From Pseudomonas sp. ERMR1:02 (GTDB taxonomy: Bacteria > Pseudomonadota > Gammaproteobacteria > Pseudomonadales > Pseudomonadaceae), in NCBI RefSeq assembly GCF_002277815.1, contig NZ_NKJI01000011.1, forward strand, positions 154,927 to 218,926: a stretch of 64,000 nucleotides of DNA, read 5' to 3'. The notes under the pieces were generated by a model that searched no databases, was not told where the DNA came from, and saw only the letters and a list, made by a program, of their open reading frames with translations. This document shows positions 46,161 to 55,288 of this stretch, piece after piece. Position numbers and translations under genes: made by a program. Every line of letters starts with the position of its first letter. Positions within the stretch are counted from its first letter, which is position 1.

Positions 46161-47430
46161 TCACCACAACTTCCACGTGTAATCGACATTCACCCGCAGT
46201 TCATTGTCATCGCGGTGGCTGGCCTGTGGCGCGAAGTCGTTGCGGTACCAGGCGTTGCGCACGCGCAGGGCCAGGCCTTTGAGGGGCGTGCCTTGCAGCA
46301 CGTAGGACAGCTCAATGTCCTTTTCGCTTTCCTTCAGGTTGGAACCACCCAGCTTGGGCAACTCGATGTTGTCGCCGCTCACGTAGCGCAGCATGCCGTT
46401 GAGGCCCGGCAGGCCCATGCCGACAAAGTTGTAGTCATAGCGCACCTGCCAGCTGCGCTCCTTGGGGTTGATAAACTCCGAGCTCAGCGTGCCTTCGGTG
46501 ATGACCAGCGGCTCGGTGCCGAACAGGTAGGGCATAGCGGTTTTGCCAGTCAGTTGCATGTAACCGGCGCCGAATTTGTGCGCGCCCAGGCTGTAGGTCA
46601 GCATCAGCGCGGTATTGTGGTTGTCCACCGGGCCGGCCTTGGCTGCGCCGTCTTCGCCAGTGATGAACAGACGGAAGTCGCTTTTCAGGCTACCGGGTCC
46701 GATCGGGCGATTGTCGACAAAGCCATAGAAGTCCTTGCGATACAGGTCAGCGAGTTCGGCGTGGTAATACTTGAGTGTCAGTTGCGGCGACCAGGCGTAA
46801 TCGCCGCCAAGGAACGAAAAACGGTCGGACTCTGCGGCGCCATTGAAGCGTCCGTTGGGCGAGGCCACCGACATTTTCTGGTAGTTGGTGGAGTCGCGCA
46901 GGTTGATGCGATCCAGCCAGCCGACGTGCAGGGTCAGGTTGTCGATTTCCTGGGATTTGAGGTAGACGCCGCGGAATGTCTGGGCAGCAAGCGGGTAGGG
47001 CTGGCAAAGGCAATCGGCAGGAAGGTGCTGATGGTGCCCAGTTGCAATTCGCTTTTCGACGCTTTGGCCTTGGCGGTGAGGCCCAGTTCTGAATATTCAC
47101 TGGCCGGCTCGCGGGTGACGGGGTCGTACGGTAGCAAACCGGTGCCCCCACGATCAGGCGAAGAGTCCAGGCGCACCCCAGCAAACCCTTGGCGTCCAGG
47201 CCGAAGCCTACAGGACCGTCGGTGTAACCCGAGCGCAGGTTGAGGATGAAGCCTTGCGCCCACTCACGGGCGGCGGCCTGGGGCGTAGCGTTCAGGTAAT
47301 TGCGATCGAAGTAATAGTTACGCAGCACCAGATCGGCACTGCTGTCATCGACAAAACCGCTGGCGCAAGCCTGGCCGATGGCAAAAACGCAGGCGCAGGC
47401 GCTCAGCGCCCCAAGAGAATTCCTGAGCAT
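46161..47430 (-). CDS. OprD family outer membrane porin (frameshifted as sequenced)
   Basis: Two breaks, C4 at 47176-47179 and G3 at 46982-46984, are each repaired by one base, giving 423 residues from ATG 47430. A GTG at 47442 is an alternative start. It has a signal peptide (1-23), the OprD start F-V-D-D-S-S-A-D-L-V-L-R-N-Y-Y-F-D-R, many amphipathic strands, the WLDRINLRDSTNY segment and the aromatic end V-D-Y-T-W-K-L-W. OprD porins take up small carboxylates or basic amino acids. Lying next to the MFS carrier and mhp genes, it probably admits aromatic acids. Confidence 0.87.
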
Positions 47431-47500
47431 GGCAGTGTTCACTTTTATTGTTGTTGGATGAGCCCGCGTCTTCGCAACGCGGGATGTTGCGGATGGCGCG

Positions 47501-48708
47501 TCAGTCGGCTTGAGCGCCGTTGCGTCGAACCGACAGGTAAAACATCGCCAATGCGGCAATGACGATGCCCGGAGCCGAGGCCATCATCACGCCGGTGGTA
47601 CCGGTGCCCAGCGCCAGCATCTTGCCGGCCACCAATGGACCGCTCATGGCGCCCAGCCGACCAATGGCGACTGCGCTGCCGACGCCTGTGGCGCGCACCG
47701 ACGGACGATAGAAATGCGGTGCCAGGGCGTACAGCACGCACTGCCCGCCGGTGGCGAAAAAGCCGGCGACGAAACCAGCCGCCAGCATGCTCTCCCACTG
47801 GCTGGCCAGGCCCAGCGCCGTCAGCGAAGCGAGAATGCCGACATAGATCAATGCGGACAGCGCCCAGGCTGGCAACCGGTCCATCACCCAGCCCAGCAAC
47901 AAGGTGCCCAAAGCCGCGCCAAACTGCAGCGCCAGCATCACCCAACTGGCCTGGCGGCCGCTGAAGCCCTGGCCGACCAACAGACTGGGCAGCCAGTTGA
48001 TCAGGATGTACACCACCATCAAGGTGAAGAAGTAACTGACCCAGATCATCGCGGTCGGCAGCGCCGCGCCCTCGTGGAACAGACCCCGGACCACGCCGAT
48101 GGGCGCAGCATCGCGAGCGTTGCGAAACTGGGCCGACTCCGGCAGATACAACCCCAGCAGCGGCACGATCAACAACGGCACCACGCCACCGACGTAGAAC
48201 ACTACCTGCCAGCCTCCGGCCAGTTCGGCGATGCCAATGCTGGCCGCGAGTGCCGCGCCCAGGGGCACGCCGCAATACATCAGGCTGACAGCGGTACCAC
48301 GCAGGCGCGGGCTGGCCACTTCACTGGTCAAGGCGATCAAGTTGGCAGGGCGGCACCAAGCCCGACGCCGGTGAGGCAGCGGGCAACCATCAGACTATTG
48401 AAATCCCAGGCCGCGGTGGTGACCAGCGAGAACAGCCCGAACAGCGCCACCGAGGCCATCAGTACACGTTTGCGACCGATGCGGTCGGCCAGCAGACCGC
48501 CAAGGAATGCACCGGGCAGCAGGCCGAAAATCCCGGCGCTGAAGACCCAGCCCATGTGCAGTTTGTCCAGTTGAAAGGCTGCCGCCATGCCTTGGGCGGC
48601 GATCCCGGAAGCTTGCAGATCAAGGCCTTCCATCAGGGCGACGAGGAAGCACAGACCAATGGTCCGTGCCAGGTACAGCGGGGTTGTTGTCACGTTCAGC
48701 GATGTCAT
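47501..48708 (-). CDS. mhpT: MFS aromatic acid transporter, probable 3-(3-hydroxyphenyl)propionate carrier (frameshifted as sequenced)
   Basis: One lost A (TT at 48342-48343 on the plus strand) breaks the frame; restored it is 402 residues from ATG 48708. It has about twelve membrane helices, the D-R-x-G-R-K motif after helix 2 (LLADRIGRKRVLM), and L-P-E-S-A at the middle loop, typical of the aromatic acid:H+ symporter branch. By family and by position after mhpE, it should import 3-hydroxyphenylpropionate or a related acid across the inner membrane. A REP pair separates it from mhpE. Confidence 0.85.
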
Positions 48709-48759
48709 GGGGAGTACCCGTTTTATTGTTGTTATGCGATCTGAGCCGCCTCTTCCCCT

Positions 48760-48860
48760 GTAGGAGCGAGCATGCTCGCGATGAGCCCCAGAGCGCCGCG
48801 GGGTATCAGGCACCCAGCGTCATCGTTGAAGTCCATCGCGAGCTTGCTCGCTCCTACAGG
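48760..48860. repeat. Inverted pair of REP elements
   Basis: CTGTAGGAGCGAGCATGCTCGCGATGA at the left mirrors ATCGCGAGCTTGCTCGCTCCTACAGG at the right. It lies between the mhpE stop and the carrier gene and could protect the upstream mhp mRNA. Confidence 0.85.
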
Positions 48861-48870
48861 TTTTGGGGTG

Positions 48871-49884
48871 TTAGCGCTGTTTGAGCAGGTCCAGCGCCAC
48901 ATCAACGATCATGTCTTCCTGACCACCCACCATCCGTCGCTTGCCCAGCTCGACGAGGATGTCGAGGGTCTTGAGGCCGTATTTCGCGGCGGCGATTTCG
49001 GCATGGCGCAGGAAGCTCGAATAGACCCCGGCATAACCCAGCGCCAGGGTCTCGCGGTCGACTCGCACCGCCCGATCCTGCAGCGGGCGGACGATGTCAT
49101 CGGCAGCGTCCATCAGCGTGTAAAGGTCGGTGCCGTGGTTCCAGCCCAGCCGTTCAGCGGCGGCGATGAACACTTCCAGCGGCGCGTTGCCGGCCCCCGC
49201 ACCCATGCCGGCGAGGCTGGCATCGATACGGTCGCAACCTTCCTCGACGGCGGTAATCGAGTTGGCCACGCCGAGCGACAGGTTGTGGTGTGCGTGCATG
49301 CCGGTTTCGGTTTCTGGTTTGAGCACCGCTTTGAAGGCGCGAAATCGATCGCGCACATCCTGCATGTTCATCGCGCCGCCGGAGTCGGCCATGTACACGC
49401 ACGTCGCGCCGTAGCTCTCCATCAGCTTTGCTTGTGCCGCCAACTGCTCGGCCGGGATCATGTGGCTCATCATCAGGAAACCGACGGTGTCCATGCCCAG
49501 CTCGCGGGCATATTCTATGTGCTGTTTCGAGACGTCGGCCTCGGTGCAATGGGTGGCGATGCGCACCACTCGGGCACCGGCGTCGTAGGCCGCTTTGAGG
49601 TCATGTACTGTGCCGATTCCGGGCAACAACAAGGTAGTGATTTTGGCGTGACTGATCACATCCGCAGCGGCTTCGATCCATTCCAGATCGGTGTGCGCCG
49701 CGAAGCCATAGTTGAAGCTCGAACCTTGCAGACCGTCACCGTGGGCGACTTCGATCGAGTCGACCTTGGCCTTGTCCAGGGTACGGGCAATGTCCTGCAC
49801 GTTCTGTAGCGAGTACTGATGGCGGACGGCGTGGCTGCCATCGCGCAGGGTCACGTCAGAGATGTAGATTTTCTTGCCGTTCAT
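48871..49884 (-). CDS. mhpE: 4-hydroxy-2-oxovalerate aldolase
   Basis: The 337-residue HMGL-type TIM barrel starts KKIYISDVTLRDGSHAVRHQ; the RD pair and the downstream G-M-H-A-H-H-N-L metal-binding histidines are the catalytic signature. It splits 4-hydroxy-2-oxovalerate into pyruvate and acetaldehyde and channels the aldehyde to MhpF, with which it forms a complex. It is the last enzyme gene of mhpABCDFE, ten bases after mhpF. Intact. Confidence 0.95.
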   Translation of the reverse strand: MNGKKIYISDVTLRDGSHAVRHQYSLQNVQDIARTLDKAKVDSIEVAHGDGLQGSSFNYGFAAHTDLEWIEAAADVISHAKITTLLLPGIGTVHDLKAAYDAGARVVRIATHCTEADVSKQHIEYARELGMDTVGFLMMSHMIPAEQLAAQAKLMESYGATCVYMADSGGAMNMQDVRDRFRAFKAVLKPETETGMHAHHNLSLGVANSITAVEEGCDRIDASLAGMGAGAGNAPLEVFIAAAERLGWNHGTDLYTLMDAADDIVRPLQDRAVRVDRETLALGYAGVYSSFLRHAEIAAAKYGLKTLDILVELGKRRMVGGQEDMIVDVALDLLKQR

Positions 49885-49894
49885 GAAATGTTCC

Positions 49895-50830
49895 TCAGGC
49901 CTTTTGCATCGACTGCGCCATGCGCTCGGCGGTGGCCAAGGCAGCGGAGGTCATGATGTCGAGATTGCCGGCGTAGGCTGGCAGGTAATGGGCGGCGCCT
50001 TCGACTTCGAGGAACACCGAAGTCTTGAGCCCCGAGAACTTGCCCAGGCCGGGAATGTTCAGCGGTGCGTCTTCAGGGATCACATCGAACTGCACTTTTT
50101 GCTTCAGCCGATAGCCCGGCACATAGGCCTGCACGGCGGCCGCCATCTCGACAATCGAGGCTTCGACCAATGCCTGGTCTGCCGCTTCGGACAGCACGAA
50201 TACCGTATCGCGCATCATCAGCGGTGGCTCGGCCGGGTTCATCACGATGATCGCCTTGCCCTTGGCCGCACCGCCGATCACCTCAATGGCTTTGGAAGTA
50301 GTTTCGGTAAACTCGTCGATGTTGGCGCGTGTGCCGGGACCGGCGGATTTGCTGGCAATCGAGGCGACGATTTCGGCGTAGTGCACCTTGGCCACGCGCG
50401 ACACGGCGGCGACCATCGGAATGGTTGCCTGGCCACCGCAAGTGACCATGTTGACGTTGAGCTGATCCAGATTCTGTTCCAGATTCACCACCGGCACGCA
50501 GTACGGGCCGATCGCCGCCGGGGTCAGGTCGATCAGGCGGATGCCCGGTTTGATCGAGCGCAGGAAAGCGTCGTTCTTCACGTGGGCACCGGCCGAGGTC
50601 GCATCGAAGACGAAATCGATGTCCTTGAACATGTCCAGGCGGGTCAGGCCTTCCACGCCTTCGTGGGTCACCGCCACGCCCATGCGCTGGGCGCGGGCGA
50701 GGCCGTCGGAAGCCGGGTCGATACCGACCATCACCGCCATTTCCAGCTGTTTGGCGTTACGCAGAATTTTGATCATCAGGTCGGTGCCGATGTTGCCGGA
50801 ACCGATGATGGCGACTTTGAGTTTGTTCAT
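49895..50830 (-). CDS. mhpF: Acetaldehyde dehydrogenase (acylating)
   Basis: The 311-residue protein has an N-terminal NAD fold (VAIIGSGNIGTDLMIK) and the catalytic cysteine in the V-N-M-V-T-C-G-G-Q-A motif. It converts acetaldehyde, NAD+ and CoA to acetyl-CoA and works in complex with MhpE. It lies 12 bp after the mhpD stop. Intact and of normal family length. Confidence 0.95.
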   Translation of the reverse strand: MNKLKVAIIGSGNIGTDLMIKILRNAKQLEMAVMVGIDPASDGLARAQRMGVAVTHEGVEGLTRLDMFKDIDFVFDATSAGAHVKNDAFLRSIKPGIRLIDLTPAAIGPYCVPVVNLEQNLDQLNVNMVTCGGQATIPMVAAVSRVAKVHYAEIVASIASKSAGPGTRANIDEFTETTSKAIEVIGGAAKGKAIIVMNPAEPPLMMRDTVFVLSEAADQALVEASIVEMAAAVQAYVPGYRLKQKVQFDVIPEDAPLNIPGLGKFSGLKTSVFLEVEGAAHYLPAYAGNLDIMTSAALATAERMAQSMQKA

Positions 50831-50842
50831 GGTTGTTGCCTC

Positions 50843-51631
50843 TTATGCAAAGTCGACCGCGACACGACCGATTCCATTGATCTCGGCTTCGAAACGGTCA
50901 CCGGCAGCCACCGCCACCATTGGCCCGAGTGCGCCGGTCAGAATGATGTCGCCGGCCCGCAACGGTTCGCCCAGGCGCGCCATGGTGCGGGCCAGCCAGA
51001 CGGCGGCATTGAGTGGATGACCCAGGCATTCGGCACCGCTGCCGGTGGAGACTTCTTCGCCATTGCGGGTCATGCGCATGTTGGCCTGGCGCAGGTCCAG
51101 GCCATCGAGGCGGCGGACCGGGCCGCCGAGCACGAAGCAGCCGCTGGAGGCGTTGTCGGCCACGGTGTCGACGAAGCGGATGTTCCAGCCCTGGACCCGA
51201 CTGCCGACGATTTCCAGCGCCGGCACGACGCCACCGACCGCTGCCATGACGTCGGCGAACGTGGTGTCTGCGCGGGGCAGATCGCGCTCCAGGATCAGCG
51301 CGATTTCCGCTTCGATCTTCGGTTGCAGCACGCGGCTCAGCGGCACGCTTTGGTTATCGCCGTAGCACATGTCGGCGAACAGGGTGCCGAAGTCCGGCTG
51401 ATCGACGCCCAACTGTTGTTGCACTTTGGGGTTGGTCAGGCCGATCTTGCGACCGACCACGCGCCGGCCGCTGGCCACGCCATGGGCGACGTTGAGCCGT
51501 TGGATGGTGTAGGCGGCTTGAGCATTGTCTTCGCCGATCTGCTCGCGCAGTGGGGCAATGGCTTCGCTGCGGGCTTCGGCCTGGCGCAGGTCGGCGGCGA
51601 GTTGTTCCAGGGTGTCTTGAATAGGGATCAT
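50843..51631 (-). CDS. mhpD: 2-keto-4-pentenoate hydratase
   Basis: ATG 51631 (GAGG five bases upstream) gives 262 residues aligned with MhpD at TLEQLAADLRQAE; an ATG at 51646 overlapping the mhpC stop would add five. The fumarylacetoacetase-like fold shows metal ligands in K-I-E-A-E-I-A-L-I and an A-L-E-I-V-G-S-R motif. It adds water to 2-hydroxypenta-2,4-dienoate to form 4-hydroxy-2-oxovalerate. It is closely coupled to mhpC. Confidence 0.93.
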   Translation of the reverse strand: MIPIQDTLEQLAADLRQAEARSEAIAPLREQIGEDNAQAAYTIQRLNVAHGVASGRRVVGRKIGLTNPKVQQQLGVDQPDFGTLFADMCYGDNQSVPLSRVLQPKIEAEIALILERDLPRADTTFADVMAAVGGVVPALEIVGSRVQGWNIRFVDTVADNASSGCFVLGGPVRRLDGLDLRQANMRMTRNGEEVSTGSGAECLGHPLNAAVWLARTMARLGEPLRAGDIILTGALGPMVAVAAGDRFEAEINGIGRVAVDFA

Positions 51632-51645
51632 GTCGGCCTCGATCA

Positions 51646-52524
51646 TCAGTGGGTCAGGAAGTCCAGAACCAGACGGTTGTAAGTCTCGGCGTGTTCCCAC
51701 TGGGCCCAGTGGCCGCAACGGTTGAACACGTGCAGTTGTGCGTCGGGCAGACCGGCCAGCAGGCGCAGGCCAGTGTCCATCGGCACGAAACGGTCCTCGC
51801 GACCCCAGACCAGCAAGGTCTTGGCCTTGATTTCATGCAGGCGATGGCTGAAATCCGGGAACTGCTTGGGGTTGAGGGTGCTGCTCTTGACGAAGTTTTC
51901 CAGGTGATCGCGGCGCGCGAGGATGTTGTCCAGACGGGTCTGGAACAAGGCGTCGGTCAGGCTGCTGGCATCGAAGACGAAGACATTCATCATCTTTTTC
52001 AGGTTGTCGATGGTCGGTTCGCGGTACAACGCGCCGATCAACTTGATCCCTTCGGTCGGCTGAGGGACGAAGGCGCTCGGGCCGCCAGTGCCTCCGCCCA
52101 TCAGCACCAGTTTGCCGATGCGCTCGGGGTAGGCGAGGGCGAACGCCACGGTGCTGTGGCCGCCCATGGAATTGCCGATGATGTGCACGCGATCCAGGTC
52201 CAGGACGTCGATCAGGCCTTTGAGGGCGCGAGCGTTGAGGTCCGAACGCGAGCCGTCGCAAACGATCGGGTCGCTTTTGCTCCAGCCCGGGCAGTCCATC
52301 AGGATCACGCGGTAACCGGCGTTTACCAGTGGCTCGATGTTGCGGTGGAAGTTGGCCCAGCCGCTGGCACCGGGACCGGAACCGTGGAGCATGACCACGG
52401 TTTCGGCGGCCGGATTTTCAGGGCTTGGGCCCACATCGTTGTAATGCAGTTGCAGGTCCAGGTCGCCTTCTTTGATACGGGCAAAGCGGCTGCTGGAAGC
52501 TTCGGTGAATGCAGGGGCAGTCAT
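51646..52524 (-). CDS. mhpC: 2-hydroxy-6-oxonona-2,4-dienedioate hydrolase
   Basis: The 292-residue alpha/beta hydrolase has the oxyanion G-S-G-P-G-A-S-G-W motif, the nucleophile in G-N-S-M-G-G, an acid near WGREDRFVP and the histidine in R-C-G-H-W-A-Q-W-E-H, all typical of C-C bond meta-cleavage hydrolases. It splits the ring-fission product to succinate and 2-hydroxypentadienoate. Start ATG 52524. It lies 17 bp after mhpB. Intact. Confidence 0.94.
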   Translation of the reverse strand: MTAPAFTEASSSRFARIKEGDLDLQLHYNDVGPSPENPAAETVVMLHGSGPGASGWANFHRNIEPLVNAGYRVILMDCPGWSKSDPIVCDGSRSDLNARALKGLIDVLDLDRVHIIGNSMGGHSTVAFALAYPERIGKLVLMGGGTGGPSAFVPQPTEGIKLIGALYREPTIDNLKKMMNVFVFDASSLTDALFQTRLDNILARRDHLENFVKSSTLNPKQFPDFSHRLHEIKAKTLLVWGREDRFVPMDTGLRLLAGLPDAQLHVFNRCGHWAQWEHAETYNRLVLDFLTH

Positions 52525-52541
52525 GGCAGTTCCTTGGAATT

Positions 52542-53495
52542 TTAGTGGTTGTTGTTCAGCGGCCGGGCGCCAAGGGTGGCGAAGCCTGCGATCCATTCGG
52601 GAATCGGGCGGTAGTAGCGGCCTTCGGTCTGGTACGGGCCGAAGGCCGACAACGCGGCGAAGGCGGCGACCCAGGTCTTCACTTCGTGGGTGGACTTGCC
52701 GGCCAGCGCCGACAGTTCGTCATTGCCCAGCGCATCGAGGTCGCACAGGCGGCCCTGTTCGAGGGTGTCGAGAAAGCCCTGGTCCCACGTCGGGTTGAGC
52801 GGGTGCAGGCTGTGCTGGTCGTCGACAAAATCCCGGGCGGCCTGGATCACACGGTTCTGACGCGCCTGACGTTCATCGGCCGGCAAATGGCGGCCACTGC
52901 CCATCAGGCGATCGGCCATGCGTACATCGACTGTCGCCAGCTCCGGTACCGGCGGCTGGTGCGACAAGCCACCGGACGCCAGAAACAGCACGCGCTTGTT
53001 CAGCGATCTGGCCCATTGACCGATGGCCTCACCGAGCAGGCGAGCGCGTTTGAAGCCGGGCAAAGGCACTGCCACCGAGTTGATGAATACCGGAATCACC
53101 GGACAACCCTGCAGACCGCCAAGCAACAATTCCAGTGGCTGGGCGAAGGCGTGGTCGACCTGCATGCAATAGGACACGGCAGTGTCGACACCGGCATCCA
53201 GAACCGCTTGGGCACAGGACTCGGCCAGCGCCTTGGGCACTTCCAGCTTACCGGCGGCAGTGCCGAAATCACCGATGGCCTCGGCCGCCATGCCGATGCA
53301 GAAGGCCGGCATTACGTCGTAGAAAAAGCCGTTGTAATGGTCCGGGCCGAACAGCACGATCAGCTCCGGGGCGAAACGCGCGATGCGCTCGCGGGCGTCG
53401 GCGATGGTCGTGTCGACTTCACTCAGCACCTCAGGCGTCGGGTCGACATAACCCACCAGCGGCGTGTGCGACATACAGTGCAGATAGGCGCTCAT
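52542..53495 (-). CDS. mhpB: 3-carboxyethylcatechol 2,3-dioxygenase
   Basis: The 317-residue class III extradiol dioxygenase starts MSAYLHCMSHTPLVGYVDP; H9 and the F-G-P-D-H-Y-N histidine are the expected iron(II) ligands and base, and SGGLSHQPP is a family motif. It cleaves 2,3-dihydroxyphenylpropionate next to the hydroxyls with O2. The start at 53495 lies one base after the mhpA stop, indicating coupling. Intact. Confidence 0.95.
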   Translation of the reverse strand: MSAYLHCMSHTPLVGYVDPTPEVLSEVDTTIADARERIARFAPELIVLFGPDHYNGFFYDVMPAFCIGMAAEAIGDFGTAAGKLEVPKALAESCAQAVLDAGVDTAVSYCMQVDHAFAQPLELLLGGLQGCPVIPVFINSVAVPLPGFKRARLLGEAIGQWARSLNKRVLFLASGGLSHQPPVPELATVDVRMADRLMGSGRHLPADERQARQNRVIQAARDFVDDQHSLHPLNPTWDQGFLDTLEQGRLCDLDALGNDELSALAGKSTHEVKTWVAAFAALSAFGPYQTEGRYYRPIPEWIAGFATLGARPLNNNH

Positions 53496-53496
53496 C

Positions 53497-55155
53497 TCAG
53501 GCCACCTTGCTGGCGACAAGCGTCGCGGCAGGTTGCGGCAGGGCCTTGAGAGCCAGGGCCAATTGATCGCAGGCCTGGCCGACGGTTTGCGGGATCGCCA
53601 GCCCCGCAAGGAAACGGTCCGGACGCACGAGGGCGATGGAGGCCGAACCGCGAGCGAACCATTCCTTCAGACGACCCGTGCTGTCACCGACGCGAACCAC
53701 GCTGGCGCTGGCGTCACTGGCGGCCCTGAGCTGAACGTCCGGCAGTACCTGAATGAATCGTGTGCCCAATGCCTGCCAGTACTCGACCTGTTCGGCGCTC
53801 AGGCCCCAGGTCGGATCGCATCCCCAGGCGATGATCGCGAAATTCTTGCCGATTACTTCGTCGAGCAACACCCGCTCGCCGGTCTCGGTCAGCACCTGCG
53901 GTTGAATGAACATTTTGCCCACGGGCGAGGATTTTTCAGTCGGTACGATCAAGGCGCCCTGGGTGTATTGCGGCATCGGTTTGAAGCGCATTTCGAGGAA
54001 GTAGCGTTTGACTGGTGGCACATAATTGAGCAGCCAGGACACGCCATCACGCAGCGTGCCGTGCCAACGCTTAGGTGGCGCCAGCACGTGACCGGCGAGC
54101 ACGGACAGATCGATCATCGCCTTGGCGTGGTCGCGGCGTTCCTGTTCGTAGCTGTCAAGCAGGCTGTCGGCAGCCAGGCCCTTGATCACCAGTGACAGTT
54201 TCCATGCCAGGTTGGAGGCGTCGCGCATGCCGCTGTTGTAACCCTGGCCTTGCCAGACCGGCATGATGTGCGCGGCATCGCCGGCCAGCAGCACCCGACC
54301 CTGACGGAAGCGCCCGGCCAGGCGAGCGTTGTGGGTGTAGACGCGGCTGCGGATCAGTTCGATGCGGTCGGGGTTGGGCAGCACTTTGCCCAGCAACTTG
54401 CGCATGTTCTCCGGCTTGCTCAACTCGGCTTCGGTTTCGCCGGGCATGACCATGAATTCGAAGCGGCGCACGCCATGGGGCAGGGCAGCGGACACATAGG
54501 GCCGTTGCGGGTCGCAGCACAGGTATACATGCGGGGTGCTCAACGGGTCATTGGCGATGTCGACTACGATCCACTGATTCGGCGCGGTCTTGCCTTCGAA
54601 GCTGATGTCCAGGCTGCGCCGCACCAGACTGTTGCCGCCGTCGCAACCGATCAGGTAGCGGGCATGCAGGCGTTCGCCGTGACCGTGCTGATCCTTGAGG
54701 TTGAGCACCACCGCGCTGGCGCTTTGTTCAAAGCTTTCGAGCTCGCGGCTGAACAGTACCTTGACGTTGTCGAAGCGCTGCAAGCCTTGGAACAGCACGC
54801 GATCGGCCAGCGGCTGGATGAACGCATTGCGCCGCGACCAGCCGAATTCATCGGTCTTGGGCTGGATATCGGCAAAGCAGCGACCCTTAGGCGTGAGGAA
54901 GCGCATGGCGTGCCAAGGGGTGGTGTGAGGCAGCACGGCGTCGGCCAGGCCGACAGCCTGGAAGGTACGCAGGCTTTCGTCGTCCAGGCCGATGGCGCGG
55001 GGGTAGTCGATCAGGCTGTCGAGTTTTTCCACCAGGGTGACTTTCACGCCACACTGACCCAGGTAATTGGCGATCATCAGGCCGACCGGGCCGGCGCCGA
55101 CAATGGCGATGTCGGTGGTCAGTTCCAACGTGGAAGGCGTGGGTGCAGGACTCAT
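53497..55155 (-). CDS. mhpA: 3-(3-hydroxyphenyl)propionate hydroxylase
   Basis: The 552-residue flavoprotein monooxygenase has the FAD motif IVGAGPVGLMIANYLG (about 18-33), the G-C-D-G-G-N-S segment and the second FAD motif R-V-L-L-A-G-D-A-A-H-I-M-P. It hydroxylates 3-(3-hydroxyphenyl)propionate to the catechol with NADH and O2. It is the first gene of the operon; ATG 55155 has GGAGA upstream. The divergent mhpR gene and a 17-bp palindrome lie upstream. Intact. Confidence 0.95.
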   Translation of the reverse strand: MSPAPTPSTLELTTDIAIVGAGPVGLMIANYLGQCGVKVTLVEKLDSLIDYPRAIGLDDESLRTFQAVGLADAVLPHTTPWHAMRFLTPKGRCFADIQPKTDEFGWSRRNAFIQPLADRVLFQGLQRFDNVKVLFSRELESFEQSASAVVLNLKDQHGHGERLHARYLIGCDGGNSLVRRSLDISFEGKTAPNQWIVVDIANDPLSTPHVYLCCDPQRPYVSAALPHGVRRFEFMVMPGETEAELSKPENMRKLLGKVLPNPDRIELIRSRVYTHNARLAGRFRQGRVLLAGDAAHIMPVWQGQGYNSGMRDASNLAWKLSLVIKGLAADSLLDSYEQERRDHAKAMIDLSVLAGHVLAPPKRWHGTLRDGVSWLLNYVPPVKRYFLEMRFKPMPQYTQGALIVPTEKSSPVGKMFIQPQVLTETGERVLLDEVIGKNFAIIAWGCDPTWGLSAEQVEYWQALGTRFIQVLPDVQLRAASDASASVVRVGDSTGRLKEWFARGSASIALVRPDRFLAGLAIPQTVGQACDQLALALKALPQPAATLVASKVA

Positions 55156-55195
55156 GGGTATCTCCGTACAGCGCTTTGGATTTCTTGTTGGGCGC

Positions 55196-55224
55196 AGTAT
55201 GGAAATCGTCAGGCTGGTCGACAA
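55196..55224 (-). promoter_or_regulatory. Promoter of the mhpA operon
   Basis: On the minus strand TTGTCG (55219-55224) and CATACT (55196-55201) are separated by 17 bp. Start of transcription is expected near 55189, about 34 bp before the mhpA ATG. The weak boxes suit an activator-dependent promoter. Confidence 0.55.
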
Positions 55225-55240
55225 CGACAACCCTTGCTAG

Positions 55241-55257
55241 TGTGCACTGAGTGCACA
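55241..55257. promoter_or_regulatory. MhpR operator
   Basis: TGTGCAC-TGA-GTGCACA is a perfect 17-bp interrupted palindrome. It differs from the Escherichia coli MhpR site (GGTGCACCTGGTGCACA) mainly at the centre and outer base. Its centre lies about 60 bp before the predicted mhpA start, close to the -58 known for E. coli. Confidence 0.75.
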
Positions 55258-55288
55258 TCGTTGATTTTCAACAAAAACGGGGCGATCA

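Noticed and set aside
46110..47243. 377-codon plus-strand open frame
   Set aside because: Antisense to the OprD porin gene, whose strands and C-terminal aromatic residue are clear.
49874..51682. 602-codon plus-strand open frame
   Set aside because: It lies antisense to mhpF and mhpD, which match well-known enzymes; long antisense frames are common in GC-rich DNA. The translation is histidine- and glutamine-rich without domains.
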